Positions 40,897 through 49,573 of a stretch of 64,000 bases of DNA are shown here, piece after piece (positions within the stretch are counted from its first letter, which is position 1; the number at the start of each line of letters is the position of its first letter). Source of the DNA: Terriglobus roseus. Lineage in GTDB: Bacteria > Acidobacteriota > Terriglobia > Terriglobales > Acidobacteriaceae. Location of the stretch: contig NZ_FNSD01000001.1 in NCBI RefSeq assembly GCF_900105625.1, positions 1,984,001-2,048,000 on the forward strand, read 5' to 3'. The notes beneath the pieces were generated by a model. That model was given only the letters and a program-made list of their open reading frames with translations. It was not told the origin of the DNA and searched no databases. Made by a program: the position numbers and the translations under genes.

Positions 40897-42051
40897 TTAC
40901 TTGTTATCGATTTCCGAAAGTCGCCGCGCGACCGCGTGTCCCAGCACCGGTACATGGCCAACCAGGCCAAGCACTGCATCCCGCACCGCATGCATCACCG
41001 GCGACGACGTTGCCGCGAGCTTCGTCATGGTGTCTGTCGTGCTGACAACGTTGCGAGCGATCTTCAGCCGCTCCGCCTCCCACTTCGCGATGCCGCTCTC
41101 GTCGCCCGTTGCGATGGCCTGATGCAGAGCAGCGGCGAGCGTCGTTGCGTCTTGGATACCGGTATTCATACCCTGTCCGCCGGCGGGCGAATGCACATGC
41201 GCTGCATCACCTGCGATGAGGATCCGGCCCTGCCTCAGCTTGCGCGCAACGCGATGCTGAATGCGAAAACGTGAAGACCAATGCACGTTGTGCACGACAG
41301 CGCCGGGAACGGTGCGCTCGTTCAAAATCTTCTGGCAGTCGGAGATCGTGGGATGCTTCGGTGCGTCCGCAACCGTGGCGATGATGCGATACAGGCCACC
41401 CGGCAGAGCGACCACGAGCGTCAGGCCCGCCTCATGCAGGAAGAGTTCCATCGCGTCGCGGCCCAGCGGCCAATCCATCTCGACATCGGCGAGGATGAAG
41501 CTCTCTTCGTAATCGCCGCCTTCGAAGGCGATGCCGGCGGCTTGGCGCACGATGCTGTGCAGCCCGTCGCAACCAACCACCCAGCCTGCGGTGATGTCCT
41601 GTACCAGGACGCCCGCGGCCGTGTACGTCAGCGTGACGGAGTCGGGTGTATGCGCCAACGATGTGACGTCGATGCAGCGAGTGACGTGACCGCCCAGCTC
41701 CTGCAGCCGCTGGGTCAGCACGGACTCCGTGCGGTCCTGCGTGCACACCAGGATGTAGCTGTATGCTGTGGGCAAATCATCAAAGCTGATGGTCGCCTTG
41801 ATCTCCGAGCCCTCACGCAGGTGCGCCGTATGCAGGATCAGGCCGTTGTCGATGAGTCGCTTCGAGATGCCCAGAGGTTCCAGCACCTCAAGCGTACGGG
41901 CATGTACGACCGTTGCACGCGAAGTGGTGCCGGCGTACGACTCTTTCTCGAAGAGCATCGCATTCACGCCCAGCCGGCGAAGCTCCGCGGCCAACGCCAG
42001 ACCGGTGGGGCCAGCGCCCACTATGATCACATCCTGTTGTTTCGCCGCCAT
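40897..42051 (-). CDS. FAD-dependent aromatic-type monooxygenase
   Basis: A 384-aa flavoprotein of the PheA/TfdB/UbiH fold. FAD is bound by VIIVGAGPTGLALAAELRRLG; the DG motif is VVGCDGLHSIVR, and GRILIAGDAAHVHSPAGGQGMNTGIQDA closes the flavin site. The ATG at 42051 is preceded by AAAGGAAAG; the open frame extends another 66 codons upstream but these are arginine-rich and unlikely to be translated. Substrate unknown; possibly a phenolic compound. Confidence 0.85.
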   Translation of the reverse strand: MAAKQQDVIIVGAGPTGLALAAELRRLGVNAMLFEKESYAGTTSRATVVHARTLEVLEPLGISKRLIDNGLILHTAHLREGSEIKATISFDDLPTAYSYILVCTQDRTESVLTQRLQELGGHVTRCIDVTSLAHTPDSVTLTYTAAGVLVQDITAGWVVGCDGLHSIVRQAAGIAFEGGDYEESFILADVEMDWPLGRDAMELFLHEAGLTLVVALPGGLYRIIATVADAPKHPTISDCQKILNERTVPGAVVHNVHWSSRFRIQHRVARKLRQGRILIAGDAAHVHSPAGGQGMNTGIQDATTLAAALHQAIATGDESGIAKWEAERLKIARNVVSTTDTMTKLAATSSPVMHAVRDAVLGLVGHVPVLGHAVARRLSEIDNK

Positions 42052-42252
42052 GTTCTTTCCTTTACTTCTACGTTCCGATGCACCGCGAGGCCGGTGAATC
42101 GCCTGTCTGAAAGTCCTTTCAACAGGATGCTTCCTCGATACGGAAGGATGCGGCGGCGGATCTGTATATGCCCCAAAGGTTGCGCCTTTCCTGCGCCAGA
42201 TTGACATCGCCGGCTGCAACCCGGCCACATCGCGCTGCCATCCATTCAATGC

Positions 42253-43008
42253 ATGGGTATAGTCACTTCAATCCTGGCGGCGGCATTGATCGGCGCAGCC
42301 GCGGTCTCGCCTCAAACTGTGGCTACAGCTCAAAGTGCTGCGCCATCCTCTGCCGGGAGCACACAGGCAGCAGCACCGGCGGCGATCAGCCCCGCGGCTG
42401 CGAGTGCGCAAGCCGCCTCGGCTGCGGCCACGGCTAACTCCGCGACACTCGGCTCGCAGGCAAAGCAGGCCGGCGACGCTGGCACACGCTCTCCTGCAGC
42501 CGGTATCACCGGCGTGCCGCGGTATCGCGCAGGCTTTCGCGGCCCGAAGGGCACAAGCGCGCCGAACGCAACAGCGTCGGTCGGAGTAACGGGAGATGCA
42601 GACGGCAATGGCCTGCCGGATGGAACGGCACTCCTGCCCGGCATTGCAACCTTTCGGAATGGCGTGAAGGCAGGCACACCCATCCAGGTGCGATTGCAAA
42701 GCCCCGTCGACAGTGGCCACGCCAGGAACGGTGACATCGTACGCGGCATACTCGTGGCACCGGTTGGCGACGCTCCGGCGGGCGCACCCGTCGAACTGAC
42801 CGTTGTGGCCGCGGCGGCAGCCGGACAGATGACCAGCGCAGGCGAACTGAGCCTGCAGGTAGTCAAAGTAAACGGCACCACCGTCTTGTCGGAGGTGATC
42901 ACTGCGACCGGCGAAGAGGGCAAGAAGATCATCCCGGATGCTGCACCGGAACGCGGCACCGAGGCCATCTTCACCCCGGAAAAACCACTCACACTGCCAG
43001 CGGCATAG
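42253..43008 (+). CDS. secreted alanine-rich protein of unknown function
   Basis: A 251-aa protein with a signal-like N-terminus (MGIVTSILAAALIGAAAV). A ~60-residue Ala/Ser-rich linker leads to a folded C-terminal domain: GTPIQVRLQSPVDSGHARNGDIVRGILVAPV, then GAPVELTVVAAAAAG. The latter looks like a beta-rich domain I have seen in acidobacterial secreted proteins but cannot name. No catalytic motif is visible. It is divergent from the monooxygenase and convergent with bcp. Confidence 0.55.
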   Translation: MGIVTSILAAALIGAAAVSPQTVATAQSAAPSSAGSTQAAAPAAISPAAASAQAASAAATANSATLGSQAKQAGDAGTRSPAAGITGVPRYRAGFRGPKGTSAPNATASVGVTGDADGNGLPDGTALLPGIATFRNGVKAGTPIQVRLQSPVDSGHARNGDIVRGILVAPVGDAPAGAPVELTVVAAAAAGQMTSAGELSLQVVKVNGTTVLSEVITATGEEGKKIIPDAAPERGTEAIFTPEKPLTLPAA

Positions 43009-43087
43009 TCCTGCGGGTCTGAAACCCCGACCAAAGAATGTATAGCTGCGCTTGCGGGGCAAGCCGTGTAGAACACGGCACGGATAT

Positions 43088-43546
43088 TTAGCTGACGCCC
43101 TTTACCAATGCGAGCATCTCTGCCGCGTGGCCTTCCGGCTTCACCTTGCGGAACTCGGCTTCCAGCTTTCCCGCACGATCGAAGACAAACGTGGACCGCT
43201 CGATCTTGGTGACGGGCTTGCCGTACATGCTGCCCTCGCGGACCAGGTCGAACTGCTTGCAGACCTTCAGATCAGGGTCGGCCAGCAGCGTGTAGGGCAG
43301 CGAAAATTTATCCGCGAACTTCTTCTGCGCCTTCACCGCATCGCGCGAGATGCCGAGCAGGACTGCGCCTTCAGCCTTGAGATCACTATAGAGATCGCGA
43401 AACTCGCAGGCCTCCACGGTGCACCCGGGCGTATCCGCGCGCGGGTAGAAGAACAACACAACGGGCGATCCGCGGAATTGCGCAAGCGAGACCGTCTCGC
43501 CGTTCTGGTTCTGGAGTTCGAAGTCGACCTGGTCACCAATCTGCAT
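43088..43546 (-). CDS. bcp: thioredoxin-dependent peroxiredoxin (Bcp/PrxQ)
   Basis: A 152-aa thiol peroxidase. The peroxidatic cysteine is in YPRADTPGCTVEACEFRD, with the resolving cysteine five residues on (C-x4-C), the typical PrxQ arrangement. VVLFFYPRA and STFVFDRAGKL are standard. It is cytoplasmic and detoxifies hydrogen and organic peroxides. The start lies just across from the divergent MOSC gene. Confidence 0.94.
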   Translation of the reverse strand: MQIGDQVDFELQNQNGETVSLAQFRGSPVVLFFYPRADTPGCTVEACEFRDLYSDLKAEGAVLLGISRDAVKAQKKFADKFSLPYTLLADPDLKVCKQFDLVREGSMYGKPVTKIERSTFVFDRAGKLEAEFRKVKPEGHAAEMLALVKGVS

Positions 43547-43610
43547 GGCAACAGCTTACCCGGCGGCTGCCGCCTCCGCCTGTGGAATCATCAGGGAGGC
43601 CATGCCCGAT

Positions 43611-44309
43611 ATGATCGCCACCATTGCCGAGCTGTGGCGCTACCCGGTGAAGGGCATGCGCGGTGAACGCTTGTCCTCTTTGCAACTGGACGAACACGGC
43701 ATCGCGGGCGACCGGCGGTGGGCCGTCCGAAGTTCTGGTGCGCCACGCGGCAAACCGATGCTCTCCGGTGCGGAACGCGCGGCGATGCTGCTCTTCTCTG
43801 CGTCGGGCGACGGTGACTCTACCGCAGTGACGACTCCGGACGGCGCGCGCTTTTCCATCCATGACCCTGCCCTGCTCGCAGCCATCGCCCATCACCTGCC
43901 GGGCGAGCACTCACTACAACTCGTCCGTTCGCAGACACCGATGACAGACGTGCGGCCGATCGCCATGCTGGGTTACGCGACCGTCCGGCAGCTGGGGCAG
44001 GAACTCGGCCGGCCGGTGGACGCGAGACGGTTTCGTGCGAATCTTCTGCTGGATTTTCCGCCGGCCAACGAGGGTTTCGCTGAGGATGGTCTGGTCGGCC
44101 GGTCGATCCGTCTTGGTGCAGATGCCATCCTGCACATCACAGAGCGCGACCCACGATGTCGCATCGTCACCCTCGATCCGGAGACCGCTGCCGCCGATCC
44201 GGCCCTGATGAAACACCTGGATCGGCATCATGAGGGACGCGTGGGCGTCTACGCGACTGTGGAAACGATGGCCTGCTTGCGCGTCGGCGACCCCGTCAGG
44301 CTGCCGTGA
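43611..44309 (+). CDS. MOSC domain protein
   Basis: A 232-aa protein with an N-terminal MOSC beta-barrel domain (MIATIAELWRYPVKGMRGERLSSLQLDEHGIAGDRRWAV) and the MOSC domain proper (RFRANLLLDFP...). ITERDPRCRIVTLDPETA carries the cysteine that binds molybdenum cofactor sulfur in MOSC proteins. It probably handles Moco or reduces N-hydroxylated bases, as YcbX and mARC do. An ATG three codons earlier (43602) lies only 2 bases from the ribosome binding site and is less likely. Confidence 0.82.
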   Translation: MIATIAELWRYPVKGMRGERLSSLQLDEHGIAGDRRWAVRSSGAPRGKPMLSGAERAAMLLFSASGDGDSTAVTTPDGARFSIHDPALLAAIAHHLPGEHSLQLVRSQTPMTDVRPIAMLGYATVRQLGQELGRPVDARRFRANLLLDFPPANEGFAEDGLVGRSIRLGADAILHITERDPRCRIVTLDPETAAADPALMKHLDRHHEGRVGVYATVETMACLRVGDPVRLP

Positions 44310-44365
44310 ATTGCCGAGCGGGCGCCGGGTGTGCCTTCCGCGTAGAATCGTCGTCCAACACTTTG

Positions 44366-46303
44366 ATGAAGCACGCCCGCTCGTCCCTTCGCCGCTTTGT
44401 GACCCATGTACTGCCGCTTGCTGCCGCTGCGGTGGCAGCGCTGCCGATCGCAGTCCCTTCCATGCGGGCGCAGATGCACAAGGTGGCCGCACCTGACCAG
44501 GTGACGCGGGCCGTGGGTGTCTACGAGTATGTTGGCGACGCACAGCACCCCAGGGCAGCCCGATTCATCCCGGTTTCCCTTTTCATCGGCGGTCATTTCG
44601 AAGATGCGGGCGTCTACCTGGCCCGGCCCATTCCCTTTGCCATTCAGACCGGCTTCCGGTACGAGTTACAGAAGTCCGGCACACAACAAAACTTCCTCGA
44701 CCTGCTGGTCGCGCGCAACTTCGCCAGCTCTGCCTCAGCGGCAGCACAGAGTTTTGACGATGGCTGGTTCGCCTACGGCCACGTGGTGCCGCCGACACCA
44801 CCGCGGACCGCGAAGCTGAAGGCCAACTGCAACCCCAGTACGGCGCGCGTGGTGAAAGAAAGCGACAACGGCAAGAAGGACGACAGCAAACCGCACTTCG
44901 GCTCGAAGTCCGATTCGACGGACGATGCCAAGTCCGATGTTAAAGCCGACGCGAAGCCGTCGGACACCAAGGCTGACAGCGGTCCCCGCTTTGGCCGTCG
45001 CTCGGCCCCCGATCCCTGCCAGGATGACGATCCGTCGGAACACATCACACTGTCGGACGATTCGCCAAAAGACAAAAACACACCGGACCCCGAGCGCCCA
45101 ACGCTGCACCGCTCGCCCGAGACCACCGCGAACAATACCGGCGCGGCGGGCAAGCCGGACAAAAAGGCTCCCAAGCCACCACCGGCGACGGTGACCGCGA
45201 ACAGCGGCCCCGCGGATGACCTGGACCGGCCGAAGATCCGTCATCGCACGACCGATGAGGACGATCCAAACGCTTTGCCACCGGATCCCATCGATCTTGC
45301 CAGTCACGAAGCAAAGGCTGCGAAGGCGAAAGACACAACGGTGGCTGCGAACAATGCGCCAGCAAAATCTGCGCCGACCGCCGTCAACGCGGATGGCAGC
45401 GCGTCGACCAACACCACCTCGGACGACGGGTCGACCATCAGCGCCGGCTCCACCATGTCCGGCGGCCCGGTACTGCGTCGTGGCCGGGTCTCTGCCCCTC
45501 CGCCAGAACCCGCTCAACCGAAGATCACCGCCGGGCAGGCTGCTGCGCTTGCGAAGTCCGCTCCAAAGCCCGGAACGAATCCGAACGCGATCGCGCCGGC
45601 GATCCCGGCTCCGCTTGATTCGCTTGTCGCTGTAAGCGATGCGAAGGAACGCGCGCCACACGACTACCGCTACAAGTTCGCCAGTAATACCGAGCGCGCG
45701 ACCGTCGTGAACACCCTGGAGGATATGGCCCGGGCTGTGCTGGCGAATCCAGCACTCGCGACCGACGCTCCCTCCGGCGCAGTCTCCGGTGCGAACACCG
45801 CCAACACCCCTGCCTCAAAACCCTCGACGACAAAGCCCGTTGCGACGAAAGCTGCAGGCGCCCACACGACGGCTCATACCGGCAGCGCCGCAACCCGCAC
45901 CACGACGCGAAGCCATGCCGCCGCGAAGCCGGTGGCAGTAGCAACCGCCGAGTTTGCGGACGAAGAGGTCAACGCCTTTCAGCTCTATTTTTCTGCGCCG
46001 ATCACCTACACCTTCAGCGCGCGTATGCCGGCGACGGACAGCACGCCGGAGCGCTACGTAACCATCGTGGCGCAGACCGATGCCGAAGGTCGCCTGCAGC
46101 CCGCGATGCGCTCCGTGACGGACGCGATGCATCTGGACCGCACACCGCGCTACCGCCTGATCGACGTGGTCGACGCGGACGGCAGCAATCGAGCCAGCCT
46201 CCTGATGGAACTGCGCATGCAACACGCGCGGCAGTTCGCTCTCTACCGCCTGCTCGGCAACAAGCCGGACCAGATCTTCGTGAGCGGCTCGACCCTGCTT
46301 TAG
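44366..46303 (+). CDS. large secreted low-complexity protein, conserved ends
   Basis: A 645-aa protein with a signal peptide (MKHARSSLRRFVTHVLPLAAAAVAALPIAVPSMRAQ). Residues ~45-140 form a conserved N-terminal domain (AVGVYEYVGD, ARFIPVSLFIGGHFEDAGVYLARPIPFAI). Residues ~170-520 are a long disordered stretch rich in Lys, Asp, Pro, Thr and Ala. A C-terminal folded domain follows (AFQLYFSAPITYTFSARMPAT, RYVTIVAQTDAEGRLQPAM, RYRLIDVVDADGSNRASLLMELR). It resembles uncharacterised acidobacterial proteins. The middle probably spans the envelope or wall; role unknown. Confidence 0.65.
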   Translation: MKHARSSLRRFVTHVLPLAAAAVAALPIAVPSMRAQMHKVAAPDQVTRAVGVYEYVGDAQHPRAARFIPVSLFIGGHFEDAGVYLARPIPFAIQTGFRYELQKSGTQQNFLDLLVARNFASSASAAAQSFDDGWFAYGHVVPPTPPRTAKLKANCNPSTARVVKESDNGKKDDSKPHFGSKSDSTDDAKSDVKADAKPSDTKADSGPRFGRRSAPDPCQDDDPSEHITLSDDSPKDKNTPDPERPTLHRSPETTANNTGAAGKPDKKAPKPPPATVTANSGPADDLDRPKIRHRTTDEDDPNALPPDPIDLASHEAKAAKAKDTTVAANNAPAKSAPTAVNADGSASTNTTSDDGSTISAGSTMSGGPVLRRGRVSAPPPEPAQPKITAGQAAALAKSAPKPGTNPNAIAPAIPAPLDSLVAVSDAKERAPHDYRYKFASNTERATVVNTLEDMARAVLANPALATDAPSGAVSGANTANTPASKPSTTKPVATKAAGAHTTAHTGSAATRTTTRSHAAAKPVAVATAEFADEEVNAFQLYFSAPITYTFSARMPATDSTPERYVTIVAQTDAEGRLQPAMRSVTDAMHLDRTPRYRLIDVVDADGSNRASLLMELRMQHARQFALYRLLGNKPDQIFVSGSTLL

Positions 46304-46342
46304 ACACACAAGCGGGTAATCTTTCATGCGCGCCGGGCCCGC

Positions 46343-46377
46343 CCCACTCATGCGCGCTCTGCGCACGAGTGGGTTTT
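46343..46377 (+). terminator. terminator after the low-complexity protein gene
   Basis: A 13-bp stem (CCCACTCATGCGC, one mismatch) with a 5-base loop is followed by TTTTA. Confidence 0.85.
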
Positions 46378-46473
46378 ACACGCTTACTGAAACCCAATCC
46401 TGACGGTAGAGCTGTCATGAAGGGGGCACCCGGTCTTGTGGCTACCACATGGCGACTCGGCGATAATCAGTCG

Positions 46474-47151
46474 ATGCCTAACGGAGACCTTTTCGCAGCC
46501 GAAGCTTCCACCAGATCCCGCAGCACGGGCGGCACTGTTCTTGCCCATTGCGACGGAGGCGCGCGCGGCAATCCTGGCCCGGCCGGCTATGGCGCAGTCA
46601 TCGCCGCGGAAGACGGCACGGTGCTCGCCGAACTCAGCGAGTTCCTCGGCCATAAGACGAATAACTACGCGGAGTACAGCGGCCTCCTCGGCGTCCTGCA
46701 GTGGGCCATCGATCACAACCACCTGCGCGTGCGCCTGGTCAGCGACAGCGAATTGATGGTCAAGCAGATCCAGGGCAAGTACAAGGTCAACAGCCCCGAT
46801 CTGAAGCCGCTGTGGGAAGAGGCAAAGCGCCGCATTGCGAAGCTGGAGTTCTTCAACATCAGCCACGCCCTGCGCCACAAGAACAAGACCGCCGATCGCC
46901 TGGCCAACGAAGCCATGGATCGCGGCATGGGCCGGCCCGCAGCCGCACCGCCGCTTAAGGCAATTCCCTATCCCACCAAGTCCTCCGAGCCACCTGCGCC
47001 GAAGCGGATGGATCCTCTACCGGCCGAGCCACGTCCATCTGCCCCTGCTGCCGGCGAGATGCTGCGTGGCTTTGTGCGCGATGGCTCGATCGTTCTACTG
47101 GGTGGCAAGACTCTGCCGGACGGCGTCTTCGTCAAAGTCATCCGCGAGTAA
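46474..47151 (+). CDS. rnhA: ribonuclease HI with C-terminal extension
   Basis: A 225-aa enzyme cutting RNA in RNA-DNA hybrids. The catalytic carboxylates are Asp27 (HCDGGARGNPG), Glu67 (NNYAEYSGLL), Asp91 (VSDSELMVKQIQGKY) and Asp141 (KNKTADRLANEAMD). Residues 1-20 and 150-190 are low complexity. The last ~35 residues (MLRGFVRDGSIVLLGGKTLPDGVFVKVIRE) look like a small beta-barrel, unlike E. coli RNase HI, which ends near 155. No hybrid-binding domain is seen. The start is the ATG at 46474. Confidence 0.88.
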   Translation: MPNGDLFAAEASTRSRSTGGTVLAHCDGGARGNPGPAGYGAVIAAEDGTVLAELSEFLGHKTNNYAEYSGLLGVLQWAIDHNHLRVRLVSDSELMVKQIQGKYKVNSPDLKPLWEEAKRRIAKLEFFNISHALRHKNKTADRLANEAMDRGMGRPAAAPPLKAIPYPTKSSEPPAPKRMDPLPAEPRPSAPAAGEMLRGFVRDGSIVLLGGKTLPDGVFVKVIRE

Positions 47152-47179
47152 GTTCGGGTACCAGCCACGCTATCCCCGG

Positions 47180-47307
47180 GTGCCCCATTTCTTTGCAGCT
47201 TCCTCGCAAAAAGGGTGGGATATTCGCGCTCGCGCGAACCAGATACTCAATGGAAAGATCGCGTTTCACGCGATATCGCACCCTTTGCTTCGCAAGGAAT
47301 GGGGTAC
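47180..47307. repeat. short interspersed hairpin repeat, copy 3
   Basis: The left end GTGCCCCATTTCTTTGC pairs loosely with GCAAAAAGGGTGGG. The right end CACCCTTTGCTTCGCAAGGAATGGGG resembles the half copy at 40833 and copy 2. Inside it, GATCGCG...CGCGATA forms a further small hairpin. Confidence 0.8.
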
Positions 47308-47311
47308 GCAA

Positions 47312-47491
47312 CTACCTGGGCCGCACCAGATATCTGGCCAAGAGCACCATCACGGCAATGCAGATCGCGACCGCCGGCAGATGCCAGACTCGCCAGTGAC
47401 GGAGCAGATCGCGCACGACATAGAAAAGGGCCGCCAGTGCGGCGACCCCAATCCCCAGCAGAATCTGCCCGGTCTGATTTGAAACCCGCAC
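47312..47491 (-). CDS. small 59-aa membrane protein coupled to yqeY
   Basis: GTG at 47491 opens a 59-aa frame with two hydrophobic helices: GQILLGIGVAALAALFYVV and AVAICIAVMVLLARYLV, separated by RDLLRHWRVWHLP. GAAGGA lies 8 bases before GTG, within the end of yqeY, whose stop is 4 bases away, so the two are co-transcribed and probably coupled. I do not recognise a family. Two helices plus positively charged ends suggest an inner-membrane microprotein. Confidence 0.55.
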   Translation of the reverse strand: MRVSNQTGQILLGIGVAALAALFYVVRDLLRHWRVWHLPAVAICIAVMVLLARYLVRPR

Positions 47492-47495
47492 GCGG

Positions 47496-47966
47496 CTAGT
47501 CCTTCGCCAGTTCTTCCTTGAGGATCGTGCTTACCGTTTTGTTATCGGCGTGCAGGCCGCTGGCCATGATGCGGGCCTGGACAACACGCATGGCTGCGCC
47601 CATGTCCTTCGGGCCGGGCTTCGGACCGTCCTTCGCCAGGTGCGCAATGGCACCTTGAATCACTGTACGGATCTCATCATCGCCCGCGGTCTGCGGCATG
47701 TAGATCTCCAGCAGCTTGATCTCCTCATGCTCCTTCGCAGACAGTTCCGGCCGATTGCCCTTGGCAAACTGCTCGGCTGCGTCCTTGCGCTGCTTGATCA
47801 TGGTCTGCAGGATCGAGATCTCTTCGGCATCCGTCAACGCCTCACGCTTGTCGATCTCCTTGCTCTTGAAGGCAGACTTCGCCATGCGCAGCGTCTCTAC
47901 CTTGAACGGCTCTTTGGCCTTCATGGCCGTGATGATGTCTTTACCAATTTGTTCGCTGATCGCCAT
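47496..47966 (-). CDS. yqeY: YqeY/GatB-like domain protein
   Basis: A 156-aa protein related to the tail domain of GatB and glutaminyl-tRNA synthetase appendages. MAISEQIGKDIITAMKAKEPFKVETLRMAKSAFKSKEID, then QRKDAAEQFAKGNRPELSAKEHEEIKLLEIYMPQ and KDMGAAMRVVQARI are family hallmarks. It is thought to bind tRNA; the exact role is unsettled. The ATG at 47966 is preferred over one seven codons upstream. It is divergent from the aminotransferase-like gene. Confidence 0.92.
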   Translation of the reverse strand: MAISEQIGKDIITAMKAKEPFKVETLRMAKSAFKSKEIDKREALTDAEEISILQTMIKQRKDAAEQFAKGNRPELSAKEHEEIKLLEIYMPQTAGDDEIRTVIQGAIAHLAKDGPKPGPKDMGAAMRVVQARIMASGLHADNKTVSTILKEELAKD

Positions 47967-48213
47967 CTTCGATGTTCCTCGTCCCATCCAGTTTAGCGCC
48001 GTGGGGCGAGCCAGCCAGCGATGTTCTTCCAGGCGCGGGACGCACCTTTCTCTCCTGCGACCAGCCTTGGCCGCGCGTTTCGTGAGGGTGCTATTTCGGC
48101 ACTGCTGAAGCCGTGCCCTTCCGAAAGAGAGCTTCAGGCAAAGCTCACAAGATCCCGCAGAATGGCAGAAGGCCTAACCCGCCGACCGCTCGCTGACTCG
48201 CTAAACTATCATC

Positions 48214-49488
48214 ATGATCCGCAAGACACGCCTCTTCACGTCCGGTCCGACGCCTTTGCTTCCAGCAGCGCAGTTCGCGATGGCCGCCGCGGACATGCAC
48301 CATCGCACGCCCGAGTTCCGTGCCCTGTTCACGCGCGTGCTGGGCCAGTTGAAAGAGTTTGTCGGCACAAAGAATGACGTTGTTGTCCTGTCCTCCAGCG
48401 GCACGGGAGCAATGGAAGCCGCTGTGTCGAACCTGACCTCGCCCGGCGACCGCGTGCTGGTATTGACCGCTGGCAAATCAGGCGAGCAATGGGTTGCACT
48501 TGCAAAGTCTTTTGGCTGCGCGGTCGACGTCGTGCGTGCGCCCTACGGCGAGACCTTCGCGCTGGACGCGGTCAAGTCCGCGCTCAAGCTGGAGACACGC
48601 GCCGTCTTCATGCAGGCGACCGAGACCAGCACAGGCGTTCGCCATTGCGTACCGGCCGTGGCCAGGCTGCTGAAAGACACACGGAGTGAGGCCCTGCTGG
48701 TCGTCGATGCGGTGACGGGCCTCGGAACCACGCATCTGGACATGGATGCCTGGGGCGTAGACCTGATGATTGGCGGATCGGAGAACGCTGTGATGATCCC
48801 GCCCGGCCTGTCTTACCTTGCCGTCAGCGAGAACGCGTGGGACCGCATGGAGGCAAGCTATAACCCGCGCTATTACTTCGATCTACGCAAGGAGCGCAAG
48901 AACAACAGGAGCGGCGAGAGTGCTTATACGCCACCGGTTTCGCTGATCGCCGCACTGGGTGCGGCTCTGGACTACGTCGCAGCGCAGGCCGACGGCAACC
49001 TCGTCGAGGGTCGTAAGAAGTTCATCGAGAACGCCGAGACGACTGCCGCCATGACCCGCGCGGCGTGCCTCGCCATGGGCATGAAGCTCTTCAGTGCCGA
49101 TGTTTCGTCGGCAGCAGCAACGGCAGTGATCGCATCCGAGGGCATCCCCTCAACGAGCATCGTGCAGGCACTGAACGATCGCTTTGGCGCCATCATCACC
49201 GACGGAGAAGGCGAGATGAAAGGCCAGATCCTCCGCATCGCACACCTCGGCTTCTTCGATTATCTCGACACCATCGCCCTCATCGGCGCGCTGGAACAGG
49301 TGCTGGTGCAGGATCTGAAACTGACCGGCTTCGCATTCGGCACCGGCCTCATCGCCGCACAGAAGATCTACGCAGAGCGAAGCGCCAACGCGGCAGCCGA
49401 ACGTAGCTGCTTCTGTGGTCGTACCGACAGTTGTTGCAGCCTGCTCAACCCCGGCTACGGCGTGACTGACGTGAAGGCTGTGATGTAA
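48214..49488 (+). CDS. serine-pyruvate/alanine-glyoxylate aminotransferase family protein lacking the PLP lysine
   Basis: A 424-aa protein with the fold-type I aminotransferase plan: FTSGPTPLLP at the start, LSSSGTGAMEAAVSNL for phosphate binding, ETSTGVRH, and VDAVTGLGTTHLDMDAWGVD. The family then has GSQKxxMxPPGL, where Lys holds PLP; here residues 188-191 are GSEN, so Asn191 replaces the lysine. The rest of the motif (MIPPGLSYLAVS) is intact. Normal aminotransfer is not expected unless the bases are misread. The last ~40 residues are cysteine-rich (SCFCGRTDSCC) and unusual for the family. Confidence 0.8.
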   Translation: MIRKTRLFTSGPTPLLPAAQFAMAAADMHHRTPEFRALFTRVLGQLKEFVGTKNDVVVLSSSGTGAMEAAVSNLTSPGDRVLVLTAGKSGEQWVALAKSFGCAVDVVRAPYGETFALDAVKSALKLETRAVFMQATETSTGVRHCVPAVARLLKDTRSEALLVVDAVTGLGTTHLDMDAWGVDLMIGGSENAVMIPPGLSYLAVSENAWDRMEASYNPRYYFDLRKERKNNRSGESAYTPPVSLIAALGAALDYVAAQADGNLVEGRKKFIENAETTAAMTRAACLAMGMKLFSADVSSAAATAVIASEGIPSTSIVQALNDRFGAIITDGEGEMKGQILRIAHLGFFDYLDTIALIGALEQVLVQDLKLTGFAFGTGLIAAQKIYAERSANAAAERSCFCGRTDSCCSLLNPGYGVTDVKAVM

Positions 49489-49510
49489 CCGGCAATCCGA
49501 GCAACGAAGA

Positions 49511-49537
49511 GGACCCGCAGCCGGATCGGTGCGGGCC
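49511..49537 (+). terminator. terminator after the aminotransferase-like gene
   Basis: CCCGCA and TGCGGG pair across a 9-base loop, with flanking G/C pairs, followed by CCTTTCTGTT. Confidence 0.7.
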
Positions 49538-49573
49538 TTTCTGTTGCGCACAAACTACTGGCAGCAAGCGTAT

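Noticed and set aside
44735-45661. 308-codon minus-strand frame opposite the low-complexity protein
   Set aside because: Arg/Gly-rich translation typical of antisense to Ala/Asp/Pro-rich coding DNA. The plus strand has a signal peptide and conserved ends.
46835-47482. 215-codon plus-strand frame overlapping rnhA and the repeat
   Set aside because: It starts inside rnhA in another frame and reads through the interspersed repeat; the composition is not protein-like.
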